Below are positions 44,437 to 52,615 of a stretch of 64,000 bases of DNA, in pieces. The position numbers and the translations under genes are program-made. Source of the stretch: Erwinia persicina NBRC 102418 (GTDB taxonomy: Bacteria; Pseudomonadota; Gammaproteobacteria; Enterobacterales; Enterobacteriaceae); the NCBI RefSeq assembly GCF_001571305.1, contig NZ_BCTN01000009.1, positions 62,001 through 126,000 on the forward strand, in the 5' to 3' direction. Position 1 is the stretch's first letter, and every line of letters starts with the position of its first letter. The notes beneath the pieces are model-generated. The model ran no database searches and was not told the DNA's origin. It worked only from the letters and a program-made list of their open reading frames with translations.

Positions 44437-44535
44437 TCAGCTACCCGGCATCGCCGCGCCAGAGGCAATAAACCACACCAGAAAGGCCATCGCGGCAATA
44501 AAAATCAGGGTAGGGGCAATCGCTCTTTTATTCAT
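44437..44535 (-). CDS. YoaK-like small membrane protein, 32 aa
   Basis: A 32-residue peptide (MNKRAIAPTLIFIAAMAFLV...) with one membrane helix, then FIASGAAMPGS. Length, the I-F-I-A helix and the small Gly/Ala/Pro end match my memory of E. coli YoaK (32 aa, ending GGYAAPGA). It follows the SUKH gene on the opposite strand. A nested hairpin lies in its 5' leader. The ribosome site is weak. It is too short for standard gene finders. Confidence 0.6.
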   Translation of the reverse strand: MNKRAIAPTLIFIAAMAFLVWFIASGAAMPGS

Positions 44536-44543
44536 CGCATTTC

Positions 44544-44599
44544 ACACTCAGTGGGGTAAGGGAAAGCGGGAAGCCAGCTTTCCGTGCGCCGCTGAGTGT
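44544..44599 (-). promoter_or_regulatory. Nested inverted repeats in the leader of the YoaK-like gene
   Basis: Outer arms ACACTCAG (44544-44551) and CTGAGTGT (44592-44599) enclose inner arms GGAAAGC (44561-44567) and GCTTTCC (44577-44583), immediately upstream of the small gene. A two-stem leader of this kind could fold over the start region or act as an operator. Confidence 0.5.
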
Positions 44600-44701
44600 A
44601 CCATATTCCTCGTGCTGCCCGACACGGCCACCGATCCCTGTTTCACCGCAGGGTTTTATGCCAAAATGATAGCGCAAACATTTTAGCCGTCGGGGGAGCA
44701 G

Positions 44702-45727
44702 ATGCAAAATTGTGATGAGGGACGTGAGGCGGCTGTCAGTAAAAATCCCACGCTGGAGGATGTTGCGCGCGTAGCCGGGTTCTCTCCGATGACCGTCAGC
44801 CGGGCGATTAACAAGCCGCAGGTGGTGCGGCCGGCGACAGTGGCCCGGGTGATGGAGGCCATTCAGGCGACGGGCTACATTCCCAATATGCTGGCGGGGG
44901 GACTGGCTTCAAAGCGCAGCCGTCTGATCGCGGTGGTGGTGCCGCAGATTAATAACAGCATGTTTGTCGATACGGTACAGGCTATCAGCGATCGCCTGGC
45001 GCAGCGCGGCTATCACATGTTGCTGTGCGTCACCGGCTACTCCTCTGATAACGAGGCCTCCATCGTGGCCACTATTCTTTCGCGACGTCCCGATGGCATG
45101 GTGCTGACCGGTATTCACCACAGCCCCGAGTTGAGAAAAACTATTCTGAACACTGGCCTGCCGGTCGTAGAGATCTGGGATCTGACGCCGACGCCACTGG
45201 ATATGCTGGTGGGCTTCTCTCATGAGAAGATCGGCACGCAACTGGGACACTACTGCCTGCAAAAAGGCTATCTCAATCTTGGACTGGTTTGGGCGGGCGA
45301 TCGGCGTGCGCTGCAGCGGCGTAAAGGGCTCTCTGATGTGATGCAGGGCCAGCCGGGTTGCCGCATACGCGGCGTCAATGCGCCGGTACCCACCTCACTT
45401 GATGCCGGCCGGCAGGGCATGCGCCAGTTGCTGGCCCGGGGTGAACGGTTTGACGCCATTCTCTGCAGCTCAGATACCCTGGCGCAGGGGGTGATCATGG
45501 AAGCGGAGGCGTGCGGGCTTCCCGTCCCCGCGAAGCTGGCGGTCATTGGTTTTGGTGACCTTGCCTTCGCGGCAGCGAACCGGCCGTCGATCACCACGAT
45601 AGCGATTGATCGGGTAAAAATGGGGGAGGACGCAGCCACCCTGCTGGCGGATAAAATTGAAGGCCAGCGCCCGCAGGAGCCGGTCGTTGACCTTGGTTTT
45701 CAGCTTATTGTGCGGAACTCGGGCTAG
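44702..45727 (+). CDS. LacI/GalR-family regulator, 341 aa
   Basis: DNA-binding domain at residues 15-60 (TLEDVARVAGFSPMTVSRAI, NMLAGGLASKRS hinge) and a periplasmic-binding-like effector domain with IAVVVPQINNSMF and a sugar-pocket region similar to GntR of E. coli. Gluconate or a related acid is a reasonable ligand guess given the gluconate dehydrogenase 7 kb away, but this is inference. The stop overlaps the convergent esterase gene by four bases. Confidence 0.88.
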   Translation: MQNCDEGREAAVSKNPTLEDVARVAGFSPMTVSRAINKPQVVRPATVARVMEAIQATGYIPNMLAGGLASKRSRLIAVVVPQINNSMFVDTVQAISDRLAQRGYHMLLCVTGYSSDNEASIVATILSRRPDGMVLTGIHHSPELRKTILNTGLPVVEIWDLTPTPLDMLVGFSHEKIGTQLGHYCLQKGYLNLGLVWAGDRRALQRRKGLSDVMQGQPGCRIRGVNAPVPTSLDAGRQGMRQLLARGERFDAILCSSDTLAQGVIMEAEACGLPVPAKLAVIGFGDLAFAAANRPSITTIAIDRVKMGEDAATLLADKIEGQRPQEPVVDLGFQLIVRNSG

Positions 45728-46578
45728 TGGTTATCTGGTGGAATGCTTTTTCGGGCACACTTTGCCAGTGCGTTGCGCTCCGCTTTATTCAACTGCCGAT
45801 GAAAGAAGCGAGCGGTGGCATCGGCGACCTGATGACGCTCCTGATCGACAGTGACCAGATGGTAACTCTGCTCCAGCTGTAGCAAAACGGTTTCACCGGC
45901 ATAATGACGCTGTACATAGTGAGAGTTGCTGATATCCGACAGGTCGTCCTCACGGCCGTGGACCAGCAGCGCGGGTACTTTTACCTGTGGCATCACTTTT
46001 TTGGCTGCGCCGGCAATACGCAGCAGTTCGCGTAATATGACGCCGGGGGTATTGGTGTGCCCGGCGGCTGAACTGTCGCCGCTCTCCAGTTTGAGCAGAA
46101 TTCGCTCGCGCAATTCCTCGTTTTTAATCCCATAGGGAAACGCCTCCCTGAAGTGATAGTGGTTGCGAAACAGCGGAATCGACAGCAGCACGGGCAGCAT
46201 GAAAGAGAACGATGAAACCGCCCAGCCGTTACATTTCAGCGTGATAGCGTAGAGCGCCAGCCCGCGCAGGTCGTGAAACTGGTGAGCCAGTAAAATAGCC
46301 ATTGCCGCACCAACCGAAAGCCCGCCAGCAAATACCTGATATCCTTCTGCTCTCAGTCGCTGATACTCAGCAGCGATGGCGGCCATCCACTGGTGTCGAT
46401 CGCTGCTGAGGAGTGCATGGATATCGCGACAGTGACCCGGCAGTAGAGGAATTGAAACCGTAAAGCCATAACGACGTAAACGCAGTGCGACTGAGTCCAT
46501 CTCTTTTGGTGTCCCGGTCAGACCGTGGATCAGCAGAACGGCAATGCTGCTTCCCTGATGAAAAATCGCGTTGTTCAT
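45724..46578 (-). CDS. Alpha/beta hydrolase (carboxylesterase/thioesterase-like), 284 aa
   Basis: Serine hydrolase with oxyanion motif LLIHGLTGTPKEM, nucleophile GLSVG (Ser88), acid in HGREDDLSD and a late His in QSYHLVTVD. The layout matches Geobacillus Est30-like carboxylesterases. It is the last gene of the ACP-containing cluster, after the ApeP-like gene by a four-base overlap, so it likely releases or trims an acyl product. No signal peptide. Confidence 0.85.
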   Translation of the reverse strand: MNNAIFHQGSSIAVLLIHGLTGTPKEMDSVALRLRRYGFTVSIPLLPGHCRDIHALLSSDRHQWMAAIAAEYQRLRAEGYQVFAGGLSVGAAMAILLAHQFHDLRGLALYAITLKCNGWAVSSFSFMLPVLLSIPLFRNHYHFREAFPYGIKNEELRERILLKLESGDSSAAGHTNTPGVILRELLRIAGAAKKVMPQVKVPALLVHGREDDLSDISNSHYVQRHYAGETVLLQLEQSYHLVTVDQERHQVADATARFFHRQLNKAERNALAKCARKSIPPDNH

Positions 46579-47015
46579 GGCGTGACCTGCCCCCCTGGTT
46601 TTTCTGCCTGATAGAAGACTTTCAGTTCGCCGCTGGCCAACAGGCATTCATTGCAGTCGATATGGAAATTCAGCAGGCTGATGCCTGCGATCTCCCCGCT
46701 GATGAAGACGTAAATCATCAGTGTCTGATTCACCGTAGCGTCTTCAAACACCTGAAAGTGACTGACGCCGCCAAGTAGCGCAGTGACATTGGTTTGTTCC
46801 TCACCGGCTATGCCTTTCAGACCACAGGCCGCCTGAGCGGCCAGTTCAATAAATCCGCTGCGGTCGAGAGTGGTGTTGTTATTCAGCAACCGGTGCTGCG
46901 GATGCAGCGTGACGCAGGCGATGACCTTCTGTGAGGTTGCATCCAGCAGGGTATCAATACAGCACATCCCTCCACGATGCGGGACTACCTCTCTGGCAGG
47001 CAGGGGAAATTTCAT
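46575..47015 (-). CDS. ApeP-like hotdog dehydratase, 146 aa
   Basis: Hotdog-fold protein with VPHRGGMCCIDTLL (His13, Arg14), ELAAQAACGL and GVSHFQVF, the pattern of ApeP/3-hydroxylacyl-ACP dehydratase-like proteins from aryl polyene clusters. It probably dehydrates 3-hydroxyacyl-ACP. I use the ATG at 47015; a GTG at 47042, directly after the ACP stop, adds nine residues and is equally possible. Coupled at both ends to its neighbours. Confidence 0.82.
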   Translation of the reverse strand: MKFPLPAREVVPHRGGMCCIDTLLDATSQKVIACVTLHPQHRLLNNNTTLDRSGFIELAAQAACGLKGIAGEEQTNVTALLGGVSHFQVFEDATVNQTLMIYVFISGEIAGISLLNFHIDCNECLLASGELKVFYQAEKPGGQVTP

Positions 47016-47042
47016 ACTGCTTGTCTCGCTTGTCGGGGCCAC

Positions 47043-47300
47043 TCAGGCCGCCTGTGCTTCAATGGTTCTGAGAATGAAATTCTGCAATTCACCCAGGGTT
47101 TGAATCGTCACCAGTTCGGTATTTTTACCGATTTTAATGGCGAACATCTTCTCAAAACTGACCACCATATCTACCGCATCCAGGCTGTCCATTCCGAGGT
47201 CTTCATACAGCCTGGCCTCCGGGATCAGATCACTTTTTTCCAGTTCAAAATCCTCAATCAGGACCTGATTGATTTTTTCTTTCAGTAGCGCTTTATCCAT
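47043..47300 (-). CDS. Acyl carrier protein, 85 aa
   Basis: Typical four-helix acidic carrier protein with the phosphopantetheine site GMDSLDAVD (Ser39). It is distinct from the primary AcpP, which lies elsewhere in Enterobacterales with fabD-fabG. As a dedicated carrier inside a cluster with its own ketosynthase, it defines a separate acyl-chain pathway. It will need a phosphopantetheinyl transferase encoded outside the window. Confidence 0.92.
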   Translation of the reverse strand: MDKALLKEKINQVLIEDFELEKSDLIPEARLYEDLGMDSLDAVDMVVSFEKMFAIKIGKNTELVTIQTLGELQNFILRTIEAQAA

Positions 47301-47403
47301 TTAAGTATTCCTCATAGTGATGCTGGATTGGGTGTTATCTCATACGTAATGCGTATTGACGTGCTTCGCCGGCGTGGCGATAACCGGTGGCTTGCCGGGC
47401 TCG

Positions 47404-48915
47404 CTAACGGCATAAACTCACGCCACGGAGCAGGTTCTGATGCCCAAGCAGGTATCCACAGGCCAGGAAAGAGGAAATGACAGCACCGAGCACCCCCGGT
47501 CCGGTTACCGCTTGTCCGGCAAGATACAACCCCGGCAGACGTGTGGTAGGTGACGGATTAAACTGCGTCATATCATGAGCAGCCCCATACATACCGGTAT
47601 GGGGGGTATGCAGATATTTCTGCAGGGTTACAGGTGTGGCACCGTCGATCACGCGCAGCGAATCGAGTTCAGGCAGGGCCTGACGCAGTGACCGGGTCAG
47701 CTCAGACAGACGACGTTTTTTAAGCGCCCGATAGGCTGCCGGGCGTTTGCCTTCGCCGGTACCGTAGAAGGAACGATATTCACTGTCACCGCAGGGAATG
47801 ACCGCCACATAATCCGCGGTCTGATGCGCTCTGCTGCGGTTGAGCACCGACGGACCCGGCATCACATAGAACGGCCCCTCATCCCCGCGATGCTGCGGCA
47901 TAAATGCCTGTTCAAATGGACGGTCGTGACGGCAGTAAAGCAGATTTTTTTTGTCCAGCAGGGGCGGTGACTGTTGACGATCGCCACTCAGATACAACAG
48001 GTGCGCAGATATCCCGTCGTATAAGTTATTCAGGCGATGGCAGGCTGCCGGGCGTAGCGCATTTTCCGGTAACATATCAGGCAGATAATGCGGATGTCCG
48101 GTATAGATTACTGCTGAGCTGGCGATTGACTCACCGTTACTTAACTCAACGTGACACAGTGCGCCATCAGGACGGCAGTGTATTTTCCTGACGCTGTGGC
48201 CGCAGTGCAGCGTCACGTTCTCCTCTTTCATCCGTTGTTCAAAGGCTTGTACCAGCGAGGATCCGCCCCGGGAGAAGGTACGTACCCCGTTAAAATGGCT
48301 GCCGGCGACGCGGGCATGTTGCAGAAAAGAGACACTATCCGGACTCACGCCATGATACAAACAGGGCACTGCCAGAATGGTTTGCAGGTAATGATTTTGC
48401 GTAAAACCGGCAATGAAATCTTTCAGCGAGACATGCCACTGTGGATTATTGTTGGGCTGGTGAGTGAGCGAACCCTGCAGTGAGTGAAATGACGAGGTAT
48501 TGTAGGCGCGCCGGACTTCCGCCATATAGCCACAGATACCGGCCTTTTCTGCCGGAAAATCAGCGCACATGCCGGCGACCATGGCATCAAATCCCACTGG
48601 CAGAAAATACTGGCGGCCATCAGAAAAGCGCACGGTTTCAAAGTGATTCTGATCAAAGTCGACACATTGCAGGTGCTGTAACCCAAGATAACGCAGGTAA
48701 GCGCTCAGAATACCGTCTGCTGACAGCTCTCCGACGAAGTGAACGCCGCTGTCAAAATAGACGCGGCTCTTCAGAAAACCGCGCATCGTTACACCCACCT
48801 GCCGGGCGCGTTCCACTAACGAAACCTGATAACCATGCATGGCCAGCAGGAGTGCAGAAGCCATGCCGGAAGCACCCGCACCAATCACCACAGCGGTAGG
48901 TTGAGTCTTTTTCAT
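47404..48915 (-). CDS. CrtI/retinol-saturase-like FAD oxidoreductase, 503 aa
   Basis: N-terminal dinucleotide motif VVIGAGASGMASALLLAMHG (GxGxxG at residues 12-17) and the C-terminal flavin motif GLYLAGQAVTGPGVLGAV, with the general layout of phytoene desaturases, carotene isomerases and retinol saturases. Such enzymes desaturate, saturate or isomerise conjugated chains. In this cluster it could act on the growing or finished acyl chain. The ATG at 48915 is chosen; the frame extends 19 codons into the ketosynthase gene. Confidence 0.85.
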   Translation of the reverse strand: MKKTQPTAVVIGAGASGMASALLLAMHGYQVSLVERARQVGVTMRGFLKSRVYFDSGVHFVGELSADGILSAYLRYLGLQHLQCVDFDQNHFETVRFSDGRQYFLPVGFDAMVAGMCADFPAEKAGICGYMAEVRRAYNTSSFHSLQGSLTHQPNNNPQWHVSLKDFIAGFTQNHYLQTILAVPCLYHGVSPDSVSFLQHARVAGSHFNGVRTFSRGGSSLVQAFEQRMKEENVTLHCGHSVRKIHCRPDGALCHVELSNGESIASSAVIYTGHPHYLPDMLPENALRPAACHRLNNLYDGISAHLLYLSGDRQQSPPLLDKKNLLYCRHDRPFEQAFMPQHRGDEGPFYVMPGPSVLNRSRAHQTADYVAVIPCGDSEYRSFYGTGEGKRPAAYRALKKRRLSELTRSLRQALPELDSLRVIDGATPVTLQKYLHTPHTGMYGAAHDMTQFNPSPTTRLPGLYLAGQAVTGPGVLGAVISSFLACGYLLGHQNLLRGVSLCR

Positions 48916-48917
48916 GG

Positions 48918-50135
48918 TCAGAAACCTATCACCAGACTGGCATTGGTGCCGCCAAACCCGGCAGCGTTGCACAGTGCATGGTGAACAGGCTGCTGGCGCG
49001 TTTCGGTAATCACATCCAGCTGCTCTGAGGCTTCATCCGGCCCGTCAAAGTTGATATTTGCTGCCATAAACCCCTGGCTGGCCATCAGGCAACTGTATAC
49101 GACCTGTGCGGCACCACTCATCCACAGCTCATGCCCGGTCATGGATTTAGTCGAGGACACCGGAACCCCTTTCGGTCCGAAAATATGAAGAATATTAGCG
49201 GCTTCCATGCTGTCTCCCACCGGCGTCGAGGTGGCGTGTGCGCAAATATAGGAGATGTCACGTGGCTGCAGGCGGGCGTTGTTCAGCGCCATACTCATGG
49301 CACGACCCAGGCCGGTGGGGCTGGGGGCGACAATATTTTCACCGTCTGAGGAGAAACCGTAACCGAGGACTTCCCCCCAGATCGGCGCATTGCGCTTACG
49401 GGCGAGATCATAACGCTCCAGTACCAGCGCAGCGGCCCCTCCGCCCGGCACCAGCCCGTCACGGCTTTTGGCAAAGGGACGGCTGGCCGCCTGAGGGGTG
49501 GCCATACGCGTGGAAAAGGCACCAAGCCCGTCAAAGCTACACATGGATTGCCAGTTAATTTCCTGTGCTCCGCCACATATGACGCGATCCTGACGTCCCA
49601 GCATGATCATATCCGCGGCCTGACCTATTGCATGCCCGCTACTGGCGCATGCTCCGCTAATGGTCCAGCTGGCGCCCTGGGTGCCTAAAATTGCGTTAAG
49701 GTTCATGGTGATGGTGGAGGTCATCGAACGGAATACCAGCCCGCTGCCAAGTCTGGTGGTGCTGAGCGTCTCCCTGAGACGGTCGGTCTGCTCAATAGCG
49801 GCTAACGTGCTGGAATCACAGCCAAAAATTAAGCCAGTGCGATCGTTGTGAATATCCTGAAGCGCCAGGCCTGAATCGGCCAGGGCACACATTGCCGCCT
49901 CGGCCGCCCATTCGGCAAAGAGAGGCAAAGACTTCCGTTGTTTTCTACTGAGCGGATGCTGCCAGGTAAACTCCCTGATGGCTGAGGTCAGGGAAGAGAG
50001 AAAGCCCATTTCTGTGCGCAGCGGATCGTTAATAATGCCGGAACGCCCTTTAAATAAGGCGTCGGTCACTTCCTCCGTTGATGTACCGATACTGGAGATA
50101 ATACCTAAACCTGTAATTGCAACCCGATGTAACAT
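48918..50135 (-). CDS. Beta-ketoacyl-ACP synthase (FabB/FabF-like), 405 aa
   Basis: Complete condensing enzyme: catalytic Cys163 in SGACASSGHAIG, His300 in CAHATSTPVGD, Lys330 in SSTKSMTG and His335 in TGHELWMSG. It elongates acyl-ACP with malonyl-ACP. There is no second, chain-length-factor-like subunit. It is the first gene of the leftward operon (KS, FAD enzyme, ACP, hotdog, hydrolase) and diverges from a ketoreductase gene. The ATG at 50135 starts the conserved RVAITGLGI strand. Confidence 0.92.
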   Translation of the reverse strand: MLHRVAITGLGIISSIGTSTEEVTDALFKGRSGIINDPLRTEMGFLSSLTSAIREFTWQHPLSRKQRKSLPLFAEWAAEAAMCALADSGLALQDIHNDRTGLIFGCDSSTLAAIEQTDRLRETLSTTRLGSGLVFRSMTSTITMNLNAILGTQGASWTISGACASSGHAIGQAADMIMLGRQDRVICGGAQEINWQSMCSFDGLGAFSTRMATPQAASRPFAKSRDGLVPGGGAAALVLERYDLARKRNAPIWGEVLGYGFSSDGENIVAPSPTGLGRAMSMALNNARLQPRDISYICAHATSTPVGDSMEAANILHIFGPKGVPVSSTKSMTGHELWMSGAAQVVYSCLMASQGFMAANINFDGPDEASEQLDVITETRQQPVHHALCNAAGFGGTNASLVIGF

Positions 50136-50501
50136 AATGACCCTTAATTTATTTATTTCACGTTTTGATGCCGTCAACGTCTTATATGTGGCATCTGTTG
50201 ATTATTTTTTTGGGGAGCCTTGTCTGTTTGCTGGGATGATAATCCGTCAGTGATTTTTATTTGTGATAAATAAAGGGTTGGGTTTATTTTATTTTTCTTA
50301 GGATCTTTTTGCATTTACTGTTATTCGTTTTTATTTTTGATTGTGGGTGCTTATTTTATTTCTGTTTTTATCAGGTGGATTTACCTGTTGAAACAGGTGT
50401 GTTGTTTCTTATGAAATAGTGTAATTGTTTATCAATGCGATCATTAAAATGAATAATTTAAGGTAGTTTATCGTCGTGGTTTAATAAAAGGAGATAAGAG
50501 A
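50136..50501. promoter_or_regulatory. AT-rich divergent promoter region of the lipid cluster
   Basis: 366 bp, strongly AT-rich and T-rich on the plus strand, with no credible ORF. ACCTGTT (50383-50389) and AACAGGT (50392-50398) form a perfect 16-bp palindrome, and a further CAGGT half-site lies at 50372-50376. This array is the best operator candidate for both arms of the cluster. Composition contrasts with the GC-rich flanks and suggests acquisition or silencing by H-NS. Confidence 0.6.
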
Positions 50502-51260
50502 ATGGAGAGGTGTGCAATATTACCGGTCCGGGACGGGGAAATAGCACTGGTCACCGGCGCCAGTAAAGGGATTGGTGCAGCAATAGCGCGCCGGCTGGCG
50601 AGCGAAGGTTTTATACTGTGGGTGAATTATCTCTGCGATCGTGCTGCCGCCGAACATGTTCAGGCCGATATTCAGGCGGCAGGGGGGCAGTGTCTGCTGT
50701 TACCGTTCGATGTCGCCGATCACGCCCAGTGTCAGGAGGTGCTGGTACCGTTAATCGAACAGGGTCAGGTGCCTTCTGTGCTGGTAAATAATGCAGGTTT
50801 TGCCAGAGACAGCCTGCTGGCTATGATGCCGGAAGAAGACTGGCAGCGAGTACTGGCTGTTCATCTGGGCGGTTTCTTTAACGTCACCTCACCGATTGTG
50901 GCGGCGATGCTGCGGAAAAAACGCGGGCGCATCATCACTATTGCTTCCACCTCTGGAGAGACGGGTGTTGCCGGCCAGGTGAACTACTCGGCAGCGAAGG
51001 CCGGGCTTATCGGTGCCACCCGTTCACTTGCCGTCGAACTGGGGCGGCGCAATATTCTGGTCAATGCGGTGACCCCGGGATTTATCGCAACAGAAATGAT
51101 CGCCGGGCTACCGATGGATAATCTTGTTGCCAGCATCCCGCTGCGTCGCACCGGGCAGCCCGAAGAGGTGGCTTCTGTCGTCAGTTTCCTGGCGTCTGAT
51201 GATGCCAGTTACATCACCGGGCAGGTGATTGGCGTTAACGGGGGGTTATTTACCGGCTGA
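50502..51260 (+). CDS. 3-oxoacyl-ACP reductase (FabG-like SDR), 252 aa
   Basis: SDR with TGASKGIG (18-25), NNAG (96-99) and the triad Ser149, Tyr162, Lys166 in IASTSGETG...NYSAAKAG, plus GGLFTG at the C-terminus, all as in FabG. It reduces the ketone formed by the ketosynthase on the other strand. GGAG lies well placed before the ATG. The 3' end overlaps the convergent thioesterase gene by 15 bases. Confidence 0.92.
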   Translation: MERCAILPVRDGEIALVTGASKGIGAAIARRLASEGFILWVNYLCDRAAAEHVQADIQAAGGQCLLLPFDVADHAQCQEVLVPLIEQGQVPSVLVNNAGFARDSLLAMMPEEDWQRVLAVHLGGFFNVTSPIVAAMLRKKRGRIITIASTSGETGVAGQVNYSAAKAGLIGATRSLAVELGRRNILVNAVTPGFIATEMIAGLPMDNLVASIPLRRTGQPEEVASVVSFLASDDASYITGQVIGVNGGLFTG

Positions 51261-51746
51261 TAAGGTCTGCAATAATCCACTCTTCCAGCGCTGGCAAAAT
51301 GCGGCATAAAAGGCGGGTTGTTCGACGAAATACATCCCGCCTGGCAGCGTAAACATCTGTACGGTGTAGCCACGAGCCACCATTTTATGGTGCGGTACGC
51401 TGAATATCTGATAAGACATATTCATGCGTGCTGCTTCACACCAGTGCAGTCGGGCAATGATCCGGCAGCGTTCAGCGAAAGCCAGCGGTGAATGATAGTC
51501 CACGAACATCTGTTTGACCGGCGCGGGGGTGCGTTCACGACACAGCGTGGAGTATCCTATGCCAAAGTGTTCGCCCAGCGCGACACGAGCATCCTCAAAA
51601 TAGCTGGCATAATGCCCATGCCAGACCACATGAATCGAGTCTACTTCATCAAAACGGCTAACGCGCTCTACCGCAAATTCCAGCGGATAAGGACAGGGCG
51701 AACCATCAAGGCACGGCTTGTTTTTAAACCAGGGATAACGCTTCAT
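51246..51746 (-). CDS. Acyl-CoA/ACP thioesterase (4HBT hotdog), 166 aa
   Basis: Single hotdog domain with the 4-hydroxybenzoyl-CoA thioesterase signature: VDSIHVVWHGHYASYFEDARVALGE and VDYHSPLAFAERC. The Asp/Glu and His of this region act in catalysis. Together with the alpha/beta hydrolase it offers two possible product-release steps. It overlaps the FabZ-like gene by 23 bases, so they are cotranscribed. Confidence 0.87.
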   Translation of the reverse strand: MKRYPWFKNKPCLDGSPCPYPLEFAVERVSRFDEVDSIHVVWHGHYASYFEDARVALGEHFGIGYSTLCRERTPAPVKQMFVDYHSPLAFAERCRIIARLHWCEAARMNMSYQIFSVPHHKMVARGYTVQMFTLPGGMYFVEQPAFYAAFCQRWKSGLLQTLSAGK

Positions 51747-52125
51747 GCTTGTTCCTTTGCGGCTGCAATGAAAATGTTAAAAGGGAACAGATCTGATTAT
51801 TTGCGCTAACCTCAGCCTGGAAATGATGACTGCCTGACTGGTGTACCTTTACCGTTATTTTTTCGTGCGGTTTTATGGAACAAATAAATTTACAGCGCTT
51901 AATGTGCTGAATGACGTCGCTGCCCCCCTGAATGGCGGTGAAGCGAGCCAGCGAGATTTGCACAACCCCGGGTAATAACGGATTACCGGGAAAATGCCCC
52001 TCGAAGCCACTAAATTCATACGGGAAAGAAAAATAACCTGTAATCTCCTGCTTTTCCTGAGAGGACACGAGAATAGAAAACGGCTGAATAATATAGCGGG
52101 GGAATTCATCAAATATACCTGGCAT
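51724..52125 (-). CDS. FabZ/ApeI-like hotdog dehydratase with changed active site, 133 aa
   Basis: The core GHFPGNPLLPGVVQISLARF is that of FabZ and ApeI proteins, with His44 intact. The acidic partner expected 14 residues later (Glu63 in FabZ, Asp in ApeI) is Ser58 here, so dehydratase activity may be lost or altered. The start is taken at 52125, behind TGTGAG; in-frame ATGs at 52131 and 52251 exist, the longest giving 175 residues without a visible ribosome site. Confidence 0.78.
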   Translation of the reverse strand: MPGIFDEFPRYIIQPFSILVSSQEKQEITGYFSFPYEFSGFEGHFPGNPLLPGVVQISLARFTAIQGGSDVIQHIKRCKFICSIKPHEKITVKVHQSGSHHFQAEVSANNQICSLLTFSLQPQRNKHEALSLV

Positions 52126-52615
52126 CGGCATCTCACAAAATGACCTGTTGAAGCTCTCGATGCTACTGAATGCCTGCAGGGGATATTTTGCGTGAAATGG
52201 GATCGGGACAGATCGCTGCCAGTAAAAGCAGCTTTTCCCTGACATGAGCATGAAAGGTCAAGGCTGAAATCCTGTCATTCGCTCATCCTTAAACAAGAAT
52301 TCTTTAACTTTATTACCATGCGTGATTATATTTTTTGCAATTTAATTATGCCTGTATTGCACGCGACCTGCATTCCGTCTGGATAAAATTTCCGCTAAAT
52401 GCGCCACTTTAATCCCTGCAGTTCATGATGGCATTGTTATGAAATGTTAGGGCAAACACCTGATCTTAACTTTAAATATTAATACTTCAATTTTTACATT
52501 TTGACATCTTTGTATGGTTAAGATTGCGGCAATGTAAACAGATAAAAACAGTTCTTTAACCTTAATGACATCCGCTGCGCGGATGCCATTTTCTGAGTGT
52601 GTGAGAGTCGTAAAA
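52126..52615. other. 490-bp divergent interval before the gluconate dehydrogenase operon
   Basis: Mostly AT-rich. It may include the N-terminal extension of the FabZ-like gene (to 52251). A CATCCGC/GCGGATG hairpin (52569-52585) lies in the leader of the dehydrogenase operon. No other gene is seen. Promoters for both directions are expected here. Confidence 0.5.

Noticed and set aside
50383-50398. Possible LuxR/EsaR-type lux box
   Set aside because: Half-sites match but the spacer is 4 bases instead of 8 and no luxI/luxR-type gene is in the window.
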